Shown in pieces: positions 32,669 through 42,025 of a stretch of DNA of 54,463 nt. The notes under the pieces are model-generated. The model did not search any database. It was not told the DNA's origin and saw only the letters and a program-made list of their open reading frames with translations. Source of the stretch: Clostridia bacterium (GTDB lineage Bacteria; Bacillota; Clostridia; Christensenellales; Aristaeellaceae); contig JAFQKQ010000024.1 of assembly GCA_017396845.1 (NCBI GenBank), forward strand, positions 1-54,463. Reading direction: 5' to 3'. The position numbers and the translations under genes are program-made. Every line of letters begins with the position of its first letter. Positions within the stretch are counted from its first letter, which is position 1.

Positions 32669-35033
32669 CCGCTCCGCCTCCTTCCTCTGCCAGATGCTTA
32701 AAGGCAACCAATCGATTGTATAAGGGATTATCCTCCGGGTTCTTTTTCACCATTTCGGGAATTTCGATCCTTGCGCCGTCCTTTTTATCGTTTATGTGCA
32801 TAAGGTCCATATCGTCAAGAATCATGAGCCCTGCGTGAACCGCGCATTCGCTCAGATCCGCTTCATCCGAAAGCGCGCGGATCAGAGCGCTTTTGGATGA
32901 GAAGAAGTAAGGTCTTTTGGCGACTCTCCTTGCCGACTGATAGATGCGCCTGAGCGGCTCGGTTTCGGGCATATGCCGGAACAACCGGCAGGGTGCAACG
33001 GACTGAATGTGAAATGCCGCGTCGACGAGGCCGTCGGGTATGTCTGCGAGAATCACGGTTTTATAAAAGGGCGGGCATTCGCCTGTCGGCGCGACGGCAA
33101 TGGCGCGGAACGCCCGCGCGTCCAACGGGTATTCTCCGATGGTTACATCGAAAGGGATGTCTTCGCTTGATTCGATCAGACTGAGCGCTTTCTGCGCGCC
33201 CTCTGCGCTGGCGGCGACGATTAATACGCCCTGCACGGAGTTTGCTGCGATATCCGTTAGCGCACCTTTTGATAATGCCCTTGTTTCTCCGAAAGAATAC
33301 CGATTATTATACACGGCGTCTGTTAAGAATGATTGAAACAGCGCGCAGGTTCTTGTGACGGCTTCGGTCAGGCGATCCGTCGCGGGCACGGGGGCCAGCG
33401 CTCGGATTTCCGCTTGAACGCTCGTCCTGCCCTGATAGCTGGATACAGACGCTGCAAACAGTACATCCGCCTTTTTCGGAAGAGAAGAGGCAAGCTCGCC
33501 CTTCCTGAACCAAATGCCGTCCATATACGTGCCTGCGTTTTTCAGCGTGAGCTTCAAGTGCTGGCTGTTTGCGCCGACGGCGCGGGCGGATGAGATATCG
33601 CATTTCATGCGGAACACGGGCGCGGGATTTCCGCAGCCGGTGGGAGCAAGCGCCTCCAGGGCGTATACGGATTCTGGCGTAAGCGAATCGGAGGCAATTT
33701 CAAGGTCGTATTCCATTTTCGGGATATAGGCCTCGGGCGGTATTTCACGAAAAAGATACGCGTCCAGCGCCGATTGAAACGCCTCCAGCTTTTCCGGAAG
33801 TATGCGAAGCCCCGCCGCCATTTTGTGACCGCCGAACTGCACCAGGTGCTCGGATACGTTTGTAAGCGCGTCGTGAATATCGATCTCTTCAATCGAGCGG
33901 CAGGAGCCTACGTAAACGCCGTCTTCCAGCGTAAGCACGATGGAAGGATAGCGGTATTTTTCGGTAAGGCGCGATGCGGCAAGCCCGATCACGCCGGCGT
34001 TCCAGTTATCGCCGGCTACGATGATTGCGCGGTGTTCGGTGAAATCGAAATCCCGGATCATCGCTTCGGCTTCGTCAATCGCCGTTTGCTCCAGCGTCTT
34101 TCGCCTCGTATTTTCTTCGTTCAGTTCGCCCGCCAGCAGGTAGCATGCGTCGATATCGGTTCCGGTAATCAGGTTGTACGCGCGCATGGCGTCGCCGATT
34201 CTGCCGCTGGCGTTTAAACGTGGGGTGAGCTGAAAGGCAATGTTTCCCGCGGAAAGCGGCCGTCCGGATAGGCCGGCGGCGTCGATCAGGGCGCGGACGC
34301 CGGGACGGGGGGAGGCGTTGATCTTTTTCAGTCCCAAATGCGCGATGGCGCGGTTTTCATCAATCAACGGAACGATATCCGCAATCGTTGCAAGCGCGGC
34401 AAAATCGATATATTCCATTGCGCTGTCCCGTCCGCCGAGCGCGGATACCAGCTGGAAGGCTACGCCTGCGCCGCAGAGGGAGGGGAAGGGATAGCTGTTC
34501 AAAAGCGGATTTACCACAGGGCAGTCGGGCAGTTCGCCTTCCGGGCGGTGATGATCCGTTACTACAACCGTAAGCCCGCATTTCTTTGCGTGCTCGACGA
34601 GGGCGCAGGCGGTGATTCCGCAGTCCACCGTTACGAGCAGGCGATATTTTTCGGATATTGCGCTTACGGCGTTTTCATTTAAGCCGTAGCCTTCATGGTG
34701 CCTTGAGGGCAGATACGGCTCTGCCTTTGCACCAAGGGATTTTAAATAGCTTACCAGTATCGCGCTTGCGCATACGCCGTCTACATCGTAATCGCCATAT
34801 ACGCAGATGCTGTCCCCGTTTTTTACGGCTGACTGTATCGCGTCCACTGCTTTTTGCATATCCGAGAGCAGAAAAGGATCCCTTAATTGCTCGCGGGACG
34901 GATGCAGAAACCGATGCGCCTCTTCGGCGGAGGAAATTCCGCGAAGGCGCAGAAGCGAATACAGTATATCGTCGATATCGTCCGGTTTTTGAAAGTAGGG
35001 AGCGTTTGTCTCCCGGGGGATCAGCTTGAGCAT
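32661..35033 (-). CDS. recJ: Single-stranded-DNA-specific exonuclease RecJ
   Basis: 790 residues from the ATG at 35033 (TGAGGTG upstream). The DHH phosphoesterase motifs are YGDYDVDG (about 83), VTVDCGIT and VVTDHHRPEG, with the DHHA1 and OB parts behind; a long C-terminal region (about 560-790) is typical of Firmicute RecJ. It degrades single-stranded DNA 5' to 3' in repair and recombination. Its 5' side is separated from secDF by a hairpin, its 3' end overlaps rel. Confidence 0.95.
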   Translation of the reverse strand: MLKLIPRETNAPYFQKPDDIDDILYSLLRLRGISSAEEAHRFLHPSREQLRDPFLLSDMQKAVDAIQSAVKNGDSICVYGDYDVDGVCASAILVSYLKSLGAKAEPYLPSRHHEGYGLNENAVSAISEKYRLLVTVDCGITACALVEHAKKCGLTVVVTDHHRPEGELPDCPVVNPLLNSYPFPSLCGAGVAFQLVSALGGRDSAMEYIDFAALATIADIVPLIDENRAIAHLGLKKINASPRPGVRALIDAAGLSGRPLSAGNIAFQLTPRLNASGRIGDAMRAYNLITGTDIDACYLLAGELNEENTRRKTLEQTAIDEAEAMIRDFDFTEHRAIIVAGDNWNAGVIGLAASRLTEKYRYPSIVLTLEDGVYVGSCRSIEEIDIHDALTNVSEHLVQFGGHKMAAGLRILPEKLEAFQSALDAYLFREIPPEAYIPKMEYDLEIASDSLTPESVYALEALAPTGCGNPAPVFRMKCDISSARAVGANSQHLKLTLKNAGTYMDGIWFRKGELASSLPKKADVLFAASVSSYQGRTSVQAEIRALAPVPATDRLTEAVTRTCALFQSFLTDAVYNNRYSFGETRALSKGALTDIAANSVQGVLIVAASAEGAQKALSLIESSEDIPFDVTIGEYPLDARAFRAIAVAPTGECPPFYKTVILADIPDGLVDAAFHIQSVAPCRLFRHMPETEPLRRIYQSARRVAKRPYFFSSKSALIRALSDEADLSECAVHAGLMILDDMDLMHINDKKDGARIEIPEMVKKNPEDNPLYNRLVAFKHLAEEGGGADE

Positions 35034-35102
35034 CGTATGCACCTCAAAAAAGATAAGTTCGTAATGCCTGATGGGTGTTTTGGAGTTTTTGACGGCATAA
35101 AT

Positions 35103-35138
35103 GTGGGAATCCGGCGTTTTTTTACGACGGGTTCCCAC
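35103..35138 (-). terminator. Hairpin between secDF and recJ
   Basis: 10-bp stem with one mismatch (35138-35129 / 35112-35103), extendable inward to 14 with a second mismatch. No long T run follows on the minus strand, so partial termination or RNA processing is more likely than a full stop, in keeping with no strong promoter being seen ahead of recJ. Confidence 0.45.
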
Positions 35139-35150
35139 AGTAATATCGCA

Positions 35151-37790
35151 TTAGTTCCCGCTTTCGATTTTTTTGGATTCCTCGTCTGCTTCCGAATCCT
35201 CTTCTTCGTCCTCGGCTTCCCAAAGCGACATATTCTCTTCAAACGTTTCCTTGTTGAGCACGAAGGTTCTGCCTTCTTCCGCTTCCTTTTCGGTGTTTTC
35301 TTCCTTTTCGGCCTCCTTTGACTTTCTGTGCGCATCAGTCTTATCGGAAAGACGCGCCCAGACGGAGCCGTTTAACATGAGGGAGGAATAGGTGCCCGCC
35401 AGCATGCCGACCAACAGCGGGAATGTAAACGCACGGATGGAATCCACGCCGAAGATGAAGAGCGCAGCGAGGGTGAAAAGCGTGGTGATGGTGGTGTTGA
35501 TGGTTCTTGAGAAGGTGGAGGAAACGCTCATGTCCGCAATTTCCGCATTGGAATTTGTTTCATGATACAGCTTCTTATTCTCGCGTACGCGGTCAAATAT
35601 GATGATGGTATCGTTTATGGAATAGCCCACGATCGTCAGAAGCGCCGCAATGAAGGGCGAATTGACCGGGTACAGGAAGGAGAAGAACGTCATAAACGAC
35701 AGCATAATCAATATATCGTGCATAAGGCCCCAAAGCGCGGCGACGCCGGAAATGAGGTCGAAACGGATCGCGATATAGATCAGCATCAGCACCAGCGCGA
35801 TGGATATGGACATGACGGCGTTTTTGATCAGGTCGCTGCTTGCAACCGCGCCCGCATGCTCGATGGAGATGTAGGTAAAGCCGGGATAATTTTCGCGCAT
35901 TTCGCTTTCCAGCGCCTCGCGTACGGCGGCGGAGGGATCAAACGGCACAACGATCAGGCGGACAGAGCCGTCTTCAGCGCTTTCGGCAAGTACTGTAGAT
36001 ACGCTTACGGCATTTTCTTCAAGCGCGCCTGACGCTTTTTCTTTAAGCTCGTCCGGTTCGCAGTCTCCTGAAAGCGTAAACATACAGCCGCCGGAGAGGG
36101 CGGTATCCATGCTGTTGTCGATCAGATAGCGGAGGGAAAGCCTCTGGAAGGCTTCCTCCTGAAGGTTCATGCCGCTGAAAATGCCTCTGACAGCCTTTTG
36201 AACGCCCGAAACGGGATCGGCAAGGGGAAGGCGAATCTGAAGGTTTGTAAGCTCGCCTTCGCCGCCGTCACGGGAAGCCACCTTGCTTACATTGTTATCT
36301 TCAAAGCCGGCGCGGGTCAGTATGCCGGAAACCTCTTCCGTAGAAAAATCTTCGCCGACGGCGTATTCCAAAATGGAGCCGCCGGTAAAATCGATACCGA
36401 TATTGAGCCCGAGACCGAAGATGTTCAGGATGACGGCAGACAGAATAATGACAAGCGATACAATATGGAGAATTTTTGCGTGCTTTACAACGGATACGGT
36501 CTTTTTCGGCTGAGCGCGGCCCTCTCTGATGTACAGTGCGCGGGACGTAAAGCCCAGACGGATGGCGTGCTTGAACAGAAAACGGGTCAGGGATACGGCG
36601 GTAAACAGGGACACGATTACGCCGAGGGCGAGGGTGTAGCTGAAGCCGCGGATGCTGCCGGTTCCAAAGAACATCAGCACAAACGCCGCGATCAGCGTGG
36701 TGATATTTGCGTCCGCAATCGCCCGAAGGGCGTTTTTGAAGCCGGTCTTTACAGCGCTTTCATAGGAGGAGCCCAGAAGCACCATTTCGCGGAAGCGCTC
36801 AAAGATGACGATGTTCGCATCGACCGCCATGCCTACGCCCAGCAGGATTCCGGCGATTCCGGGGAGGGTGAGCTGGATTTTGAAGTGCGCAAGGAAATTG
36901 AATATGATGATAATGTATACGCCCAGCGCGATATCAGCCATCAGACCCGGAAGGCGGTACATAACGATCATGAAAAGGAATACAAGAAGAATGCCCACAA
37001 TGCCCGCAATCAGCGCCGTATCGATGGCGTCTTCACCGAGCGTTGCGGAAATGGCGCGGGTTTCGCTCTCTTCGATATCCAGAGGCAATGCGCCGGACAT
37101 GATGAGCGTTGCAAGGTTTTCGGCTTCCTTCATCGCGTTTTCATAGCCCTGCGCGCCGCCCATCGTAATGGATACGTTTCCGCCCGGGATTCTCTCCGTA
37201 ACCCTCGGGCTTGAGATTGCTTCGCCGTCCAGATTGATTGAGATATACTGTCCGCGCAGGCGCTCGGTGGCGTCCGAGAATACCTTCGCGCTCTCCTTGG
37301 TCAGTTCAAAATTGACCATCGCTTCATAAACGCCGCTCTCGGAGGGCGCTCCGGCTACGCGGACGTTGGAAACGTCCTTGCCTTCGATGATTACGTTTCC
37401 GTAGGGATCGGTAAAGGTGAGGTGCGCGGGCGTTCCGATGATTTTCAGAACCTCCTGAGGGTCGGAAACATCCGGAATTTCCACGCGGATATAGCTGCCG
37501 CCCTGAAGGCTGATGTTGGCTTCGGTATATCCCTGATTGGTCAGGCGGTTTCTGAGCACCGACGCGGTGTCTGAAAGCAGGCGCTGGAATTCTTCATCGG
37601 AATAACCGTCGTTTTCGGCGTAATACACGGTATACACGCCGCCGCGAAGGTCAAGGCCGAGGGAGAGAGCGTCTTTTACAGGAGAAAGCACGCGTTTTCC
37701 CTGAATATTGAGGCCGCATACGGAAAGCGCGCCCAATAAACACACCAATATGATTGTCAATAGCAGTATAAACCAGCTTTTCTTACGCAT
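35151..37790 (-). CDS. secDF: Protein translocase subunit SecDF (fused SecD and SecF)
   Basis: 879 residues joining SecD (about 1-425) and SecF (about 440-780) in one chain, as in Bacillus. SecD shows LGLDLRGGVY (about 45) and the membrane block LGVGMAVDANIVIFERF; SecF shows IGIDFTGGSILEY (about 475) and SINDTIIIFDRVRENKK. About twelve membrane helices with two large outer loops. It uses the proton gradient to pull exported proteins through SecYEG. The last 75 residues are highly charged and rich in Glu/Lys, an extension beyond the usual end. First gene of a nine-gene operon. Confidence 0.96.
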   Translation of the reverse strand: MRKKSWFILLLTIILVCLLGALSVCGLNIQGKRVLSPVKDALSLGLDLRGGVYTVYYAENDGYSDEEFQRLLSDTASVLRNRLTNQGYTEANISLQGGSYIRVEIPDVSDPQEVLKIIGTPAHLTFTDPYGNVIIEGKDVSNVRVAGAPSESGVYEAMVNFELTKESAKVFSDATERLRGQYISINLDGEAISSPRVTERIPGGNVSITMGGAQGYENAMKEAENLATLIMSGALPLDIEESETRAISATLGEDAIDTALIAGIVGILLVFLFMIVMYRLPGLMADIALGVYIIIIFNFLAHFKIQLTLPGIAGILLGVGMAVDANIVIFERFREMVLLGSSYESAVKTGFKNALRAIADANITTLIAAFVLMFFGTGSIRGFSYTLALGVIVSLFTAVSLTRFLFKHAIRLGFTSRALYIREGRAQPKKTVSVVKHAKILHIVSLVIILSAVILNIFGLGLNIGIDFTGGSILEYAVGEDFSTEEVSGILTRAGFEDNNVSKVASRDGGEGELTNLQIRLPLADPVSGVQKAVRGIFSGMNLQEEAFQRLSLRYLIDNSMDTALSGGCMFTLSGDCEPDELKEKASGALEENAVSVSTVLAESAEDGSVRLIVVPFDPSAAVREALESEMRENYPGFTYISIEHAGAVASSDLIKNAVMSISIALVLMLIYIAIRFDLISGVAALWGLMHDILIMLSFMTFFSFLYPVNSPFIAALLTIVGYSINDTIIIFDRVRENKKLYHETNSNAEIADMSVSSTFSRTINTTITTLFTLAALFIFGVDSIRAFTFPLLVGMLAGTYSSLMLNGSVWARLSDKTDAHRKSKEAEKEENTEKEAEEGRTFVLNKETFEENMSLWEAEDEEEDSEADEESKKIESGN

Positions 37791-37846
37791 AAACCGTTTC
37801 CGCCTCCGATGCCGGGTATCAGCTAATTCGTATCGTATATCATATT

Positions 37847-37875
37847 ATTATAAAACAAATTCCGTTTTGCGTCAA
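37847..37875 (-). promoter_or_regulatory. SigA-type promoter of the secDF-recJ-rel operon
   Basis: Minus strand: -35 TTGACG (37875-37870), 17-nt spacer, -10 TATAAT (37852-37847), about 57 nt before the secDF start. Confidence 0.85.
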
Positions 37876-37944
37876 TGCTTACAAAAGCAGATTCGCGAAA
37901 TCGCTGAAAAAATGATGAACGGACAACCATTAACATCATGCCGC

Positions 37945-37973
37945 TTGATGAGAAAGGGAATCTTTTATATAAT
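37945..37973 (+). promoter_or_regulatory. SigA-type promoter of the radical SAM gene
   Basis: -35 TTGATG (37945-37950), 17-nt spacer, -10 TATAAT (37968-37973); the leader is about 38 nt. Confidence 0.8.
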
Positions 37974-38017
37974 CAATGTACTGTTCATGAAAATACGTTT
38001 ATCCGGAGGCTGGGCAT

Positions 38018-39142
38018 ATGAAGATTTCCAAGAAGGACGCGCTTATGTGGTTTGAGTTTTTCAGCGAATACTGTCAAAACGAAAAGCTGTTTCCCAAGCA
38101 GCAGGAGATCGTTTTCGCTGTATTTCATCAGATTGAACGCGCCGTCCGTCATCAGAATGAGCTTCTGAAAGCAAAGATCAGCGGGCTTAAGACGCTTGAA
38201 AACCGCACGCTGTATGTTGGCGACAGCGAAAAATTTCCCGCCGGATGCCGCTCCTGCCTCCTTGGAACGGGATTGAGCGCCGTAAGAAAGACCAATACCT
38301 GCAACGCCAACTGCCGCTTTTGCTACAATTATGGCGAAATGGATATGATCGAGCCGATCGGCGAGGGCATGTGGGAGATCGGCGGTACGAAGTTCAGAGA
38401 AGAGGATATCGAGCTTCTGATCAGCATTTCAAACCGCCCGACCGGCATCAGCTATGTGTATCTGGAGCCGTTTATGGAGATTGAAAAGTATTACGGCGTG
38501 ATCGGAAAATTCAAAAGCGCGGGCATTCACCAGCACATGTATACAAACGGAATAAATGCGAATGAAGAAAATCTGAAGGCGCTGGGAGAAGCGGGGCTTG
38601 ACGAGCTGAGATTTAATCTGGGCGCAACCAACGCCTCCGACAGGGTGATTGAAAATATAGGAATTGCCAAAAAGTATATTCCTGCCGTCGGAATCGAAAC
38701 GCCGATGACAAAGGAGCTGTTCACTCAGTTTATGAGGAAAAAGGATCGGATTCTATCTACCGGTCTTGACTTCATGAACTGCGCGGAGCTTCATTTGAAT
38801 CCCAACAACATTCTAAACTATGAAGGCGAAAACATGTACATTTCGCGCCACGGCTATATTTCGCCTGTCTGGAGCCGATCTCTTACGCTGCAGTTTATGA
38901 AAATCGCGGACGATGAAAAGTGGCCCATCGCCGTTCACGATTGCTCGAACGATACAAAGTTCGCAAGGGATTTGAACCTTCGCGCGAAAGAGGGCGGCTG
39001 GTTCGGCGCAAGCAATTACGGCTGCGAATTCGAATTCACGCCCTATGAAGCCTTCCTTCCGGTGCTACGGGATGACAGCTTCCGCTTCTTGGAGGAAGAG
39101 GAGCTTCCCGAAGGCTACCGTCCGGGAGAGATGATATACTGA
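38018..39142 (+). CDS. Radical SAM protein of unknown function with an extra upstream CxxC
   Basis: 374 residues; GGAGG 8 nt before the ATG. The radical SAM cluster is C95-x3-C99-x2-C102 in TCNANCRFCYNYG. Another pair, C77-x2-C80 in AGCRSCLLGTG, lies 15 residues ahead and is spaced as if it could hold metal or a disulfide. The barrel continues with YVYLEPF, HQHMYTNGINA (about 172) and LRFNLGA. A C-terminal part ends in acidic EEEELPEGYRPGEMIY. Late residues include VHDCSND and YGCEFEF, additional Cys that may bind substrate or metal. The gene stands alone between its own promoter and terminator, so context gives no substrate. Confidence 0.85.
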   Translation: MKISKKDALMWFEFFSEYCQNEKLFPKQQEIVFAVFHQIERAVRHQNELLKAKISGLKTLENRTLYVGDSEKFPAGCRSCLLGTGLSAVRKTNTCNANCRFCYNYGEMDMIEPIGEGMWEIGGTKFREEDIELLISISNRPTGISYVYLEPFMEIEKYYGVIGKFKSAGIHQHMYTNGINANEENLKALGEAGLDELRFNLGATNASDRVIENIGIAKKYIPAVGIETPMTKELFTQFMRKKDRILSTGLDFMNCAELHLNPNNILNYEGENMYISRHGYISPVWSRSLTLQFMKIADDEKWPIAVHDCSNDTKFARDLNLRAKEGGWFGASNYGCEFEFTPYEAFLPVLRDDSFRFLEEEELPEGYRPGEMIY

Positions 39143-39177
39143 TAAAGAAAAACTTTATCCGGCAGGTATTTAAACAG

Positions 39178-39221
39178 AACCGCCTCCGTTTCCGCGATTA
39201 CGGGTTCGGAGGCGGTTTTTT
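39178..39221 (+). terminator. Terminator of the radical SAM gene
   Basis: Perfect 11-bp stem 39178-39188 / 39207-39217 followed by T through 39221. Confidence 0.9.
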
Positions 39222-39434
39222 GAAATCCTGCCATTGTGCATTTTCGCTTAATAATAGATGAAAGAATCATTTTTCTAAAGTGCAGCATTCAAGGAAGGCC
39301 GCTTTATGTCTGCTTTTGCATAACCAACCTCAGCGCGTCTTTTGCGCGTATCATATATCGCATCTTTGGTCAAACGAAAAAACGCGATATACCGCAGGGA
39401 GGGAATGCGGATTGAATACAAAACAGTATGCAGC

Positions 39435-39474
39435 AAAGCGCTGCTGTTTGCCTTTTTGCAAACAGCAGCGCTTT
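39435..39474 (-). terminator. Hairpin with perfect 17-bp stem after the serine operon
   Basis: 39474-39458 and 39451-39435 pair exactly around a 6-nt loop. No T run follows on either strand, so its termination strength is uncertain; its position 65 nt past the DUF1015 stop fits an operon end. Confidence 0.6.
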
Positions 39475-39538
39475 ACAATAATCAAAATTCAGAGAATTGA
39501 CCGGTGCTATCGATAAAGCAGTCTCGCCGTTCCCCGCT

Positions 39539-40774
39539 TTACAGTATCTTCCTTGCTTCCATATAATACCGCTTCTCGTGCGCTTCGCCCATGGAGAAGG
39601 TTTTTCTGGGGAGAACGCCGCCGGATCGGATGGAGGGGAAGAGTAGGGATTTATCGATGGTTCCGATCAGTATGCCGGTATTGCCGTTTTGCGCGAGGGC
39701 GCGTACGGCCTTATCGCCGTGCACGTAGTCGATGGAGATTTCGGGGTGAGAGGAAAGGTACTGATCCAGGAAGGGCTGAAGAACGGCTACGGGAAGCGCG
39801 CCGGTGTCGGGAGAGAGAGAATACGACTGATCGCCCTGTTCCGATACGAAAACGAAGTCGTTTCCCGAGGAAAGAGCCATGCCCTTTTCGCTTAAGTACG
39901 CTTTGAATGCCTCAATGAGGCTGTTTGCATCCGCGCCGAACAGTACGCGATGGATCGGCTCGAATATGAGCGCGGGGGAATGCAGGTTTACAAGCTCGGT
40001 GAGCGCGTATTTTGCGGGATGCGCCTCAATTTCTTCGGGCGTAAGCGTCTTTTTGATGTTTTCCCAGCAGGCCTTTGCCGTTGCAAGAGAATGATTGCCG
40101 TCGCCAACGGCGTAGAGGAAGCCGTCTGCGCGGCTGTAAAGCGCGTATACGGCGTTTTCGATGATTTCCTCCGCAGCTTTCGTTACCTTCCAGCCGCGAA
40201 GATGACCGCCGCCCAGCATCAGGTCAAAATCATACAGGGGCTCGGTCTGCAAAACCGCTTCGTATACCTTTTCGATCAAAAGCATATCTTTGTCGTCGAT
40301 CAGGATCATTACATGCGGAGATTCGATGCTCGCACCCTCGCGGATTTTTACGCGCGGGGGAATTCGCTCAACGATTGTGCCCTCGGTTGCGCGGATAAGC
40401 GCGTTTGCGCCGGGGGTAAAATCGTACTGATCCAGATCCACAGACGCGATGAGCCCCAACCGCACGCCGCTTTCGGTGGTTCGCTCGGTGAGCACGAAGC
40501 CGTTTTCCACTTTCTTTTCGATTGCGCCGGTTTCCAGGTATTCCTTCATAGCCTTTCGGATGAGGGGAATCCGCGCTTCGGCGCTGCTCAGGTAAATTTC
40601 CGGCTGAATGATCCGAAGGGTGGAGGGAGAATCGCCAACGATTTTTTCTGCGTTTTCCCAGTAATCGTTCTGCGATGTATACTGGTCGCAGGCGACAACG
40701 GCCCATTTCATGGGATCCACATGATCTGCGGGAAGATAAATATCGGCGGGTGCAATGCCCGGAAGAGTGCGCAT
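39539..40774 (-). CDS. DUF1015 family protein linked to serine biosynthesis
   Basis: 411 residues from the ATG at 40774 (AGGAGG 7 nt upstream). The DUF1015 features are the N-terminal GIAPADIYLP, YDFDLMLGGGHLRGW (about 205), FLYAVGDGNHSLATAKACW (about 238; a His/Asp motif that may bind metal) and a C-terminal DKSLLFPSI. The biochemical role of the family is not settled, but it is often found with serA and serC, as here. It follows serA after a hairpin that may lower its expression. Confidence 0.88.
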   Translation of the reverse strand: MRTLPGIAPADIYLPADHVDPMKWAVVACDQYTSQNDYWENAEKIVGDSPSTLRIIQPEIYLSSAEARIPLIRKAMKEYLETGAIEKKVENGFVLTERTTESGVRLGLIASVDLDQYDFTPGANALIRATEGTIVERIPPRVKIREGASIESPHVMILIDDKDMLLIEKVYEAVLQTEPLYDFDLMLGGGHLRGWKVTKAAEEIIENAVYALYSRADGFLYAVGDGNHSLATAKACWENIKKTLTPEEIEAHPAKYALTELVNLHSPALIFEPIHRVLFGADANSLIEAFKAYLSEKGMALSSGNDFVFVSEQGDQSYSLSPDTGALPVAVLQPFLDQYLSSHPEISIDYVHGDKAVRALAQNGNTGILIGTIDKSLLFPSIRSGGVLPRKTFSMGEAHEKRYYMEARKIL

Positions 40775-40798
40775 ATAGGGTCCTCCTTTATGAAAACA

Positions 40799-40835
40799 CG
40801 GCATTCACGCGCCGGTTTTCTGTGCGTGAATGCCG
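40799..40835 (-). terminator. Hairpin between serA and DUF1015
   Basis: 12-bp stem 40835-40824 / 40810-40799 with a 13-nt loop, followed by GTTTTCA on the minus strand. Likely a partial terminator. Confidence 0.6.
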
Positions 40836-40854
40836 CCTGCTTTGTTTTGGTCTT

Positions 40855-42024
40855 TTACGCCTGAATCACGCGCACGCGATACACGGTATCAAGCGCTGCA
40901 ATTTCTTTCTGAACGCTCTCATCCAGCGCGGTGTCTACATCAAGGCAGGTGTAGGCGTACTTGCCGCGGGATTTGTTGAGCATGTTTTCGATGTTGATGT
41001 TTCTGGCGGAAATGAGGGACGTAATCGAGCTTACAACGTTGGGAACATTCTTGTGAAGCACGATGATTCTCGGGCAGGTGACGCGTCCGGGATCGGCGGC
41101 GGGATAGTTTACGGAATTCTCAATCGCGCCGGTTTTGAGATATGCGTCCACCTGCTTTGCGACCATGCGCACGCAGTTGTCTTCGCTCTCGGGCGTGGAT
41201 GCGCCGATATGGGGAAGGCACACGGCGCCCTTTACGCCGAGAAGCTTCTCCGTTGGGAAGTCGCAGACATATTTTCTAAGCTGTCCGCTTGCGAGGGCTT
41301 CGATGATATCGTCCGCTACGCACAATTCGCCGCGGGCGAAGTTGAGAAGGCATGCGCCTTTCTTCATGCGGGAGAGGACGTCCTTATTGAACTTGCCCTT
41401 GGTTTCGGGGTTAAGCGGCACATGTACGGTGATGTAATCGGCGTTTTCGATAACTTCCTCTTCGCTCTTTGCGTGCTTGACTGCGCGGGAGAGCATCCAT
41501 GCGTGATCGACGGAGATATAGGGATCGTAGCCCATGACCTCCATGCCGAGCGCCGCTGCGGCGTTGGCAACCAAGAGACCGATTGCGCCAAGACCGATAA
41601 CGCCCAGCGTCTTGCCCTGAATTTCGGGGCCTACGAATGCCTTTTTGCCCTTTTCAACCAGCTTTTCAACGTTTTCGCCTTCGCCCTTCAGGTTCTCGGC
41701 CCATGCGCTTCCGCCCACGATATCGCGGGAGGCGAGCAGAAGACCGGCGATCACGAGCTCTTTTACGGCGTTTGCGTTCGCACCGGGGGAATTGAATACC
41801 ACGACGCCCTTTTCGGCGTAGTCATCCAGCGGAATATTGTTTACGCCGACGCCTGCGCGGGCGACTGCCAGAACTTCTTTTTCAAGGTCGTATGCGTGCA
41901 TATCCGCGCTTCGTACGATAATAGCGTCGGGATTTACGGCGTCCGGCGAAAGATTGTATTCGCTTTCTTTGATAACTTCGCGCCATACGGGCGAAACAGG
42001 ATTCAAAAGTTTGATATTCGTCAT
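40855..42024 (-). CDS. serA: D-3-phosphoglycerate dehydrogenase with C-terminal ACT domain
   Basis: 389 residues from the ATG at 42024, 1 nt after serC. The NAD-binding motif is GVIGLGAIG (about 145), and the catalytic R, E and H are in NFARGEL, DFPTEKL and LPHIGAST. A short ACT domain (about 315-389) could bind serine as feedback inhibitor. It makes 3-phosphohydroxypyruvate, the first step of serine synthesis; serC next to it does the second. Confidence 0.95.
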   Translation of the reverse strand: MTNIKLLNPVSPVWREVIKESEYNLSPDAVNPDAIIVRSADMHAYDLEKEVLAVARAGVGVNNIPLDDYAEKGVVVFNSPGANANAVKELVIAGLLLASRDIVGGSAWAENLKGEGENVEKLVEKGKKAFVGPEIQGKTLGVIGLGAIGLLVANAAAALGMEVMGYDPYISVDHAWMLSRAVKHAKSEEEVIENADYITVHVPLNPETKGKFNKDVLSRMKKGACLLNFARGELCVADDIIEALASGQLRKYVCDFPTEKLLGVKGAVCLPHIGASTPESEDNCVRMVAKQVDAYLKTGAIENSVNYPAADPGRVTCPRIIVLHKNVPNVVSSITSLISARNINIENMLNKSRGKYAYTCLDVDTALDESVQKEIAALDTVYRVRVIQA

Positions 42025-42025
42025 T

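Larger units (their letters stand above)
39143..39538. other. Gap of 396 nt with terminators and no convincing gene
   Basis: Holds the radical SAM terminator and a perfect 17-bp hairpin (39435-39451 / 39458-39474, 6-nt loop) near the end of the convergent DUF1015 gene. A 78-codon plus-strand frame (39280-39516) has no ribosome site and is judged not coding. Confidence 0.6.

Noticed and set aside
39280-39516. 78-codon plus-strand frame in the radical SAM / DUF1015 gap
   Set aside because: No ribosome site, and it runs through a perfect hairpin; judged non-coding.
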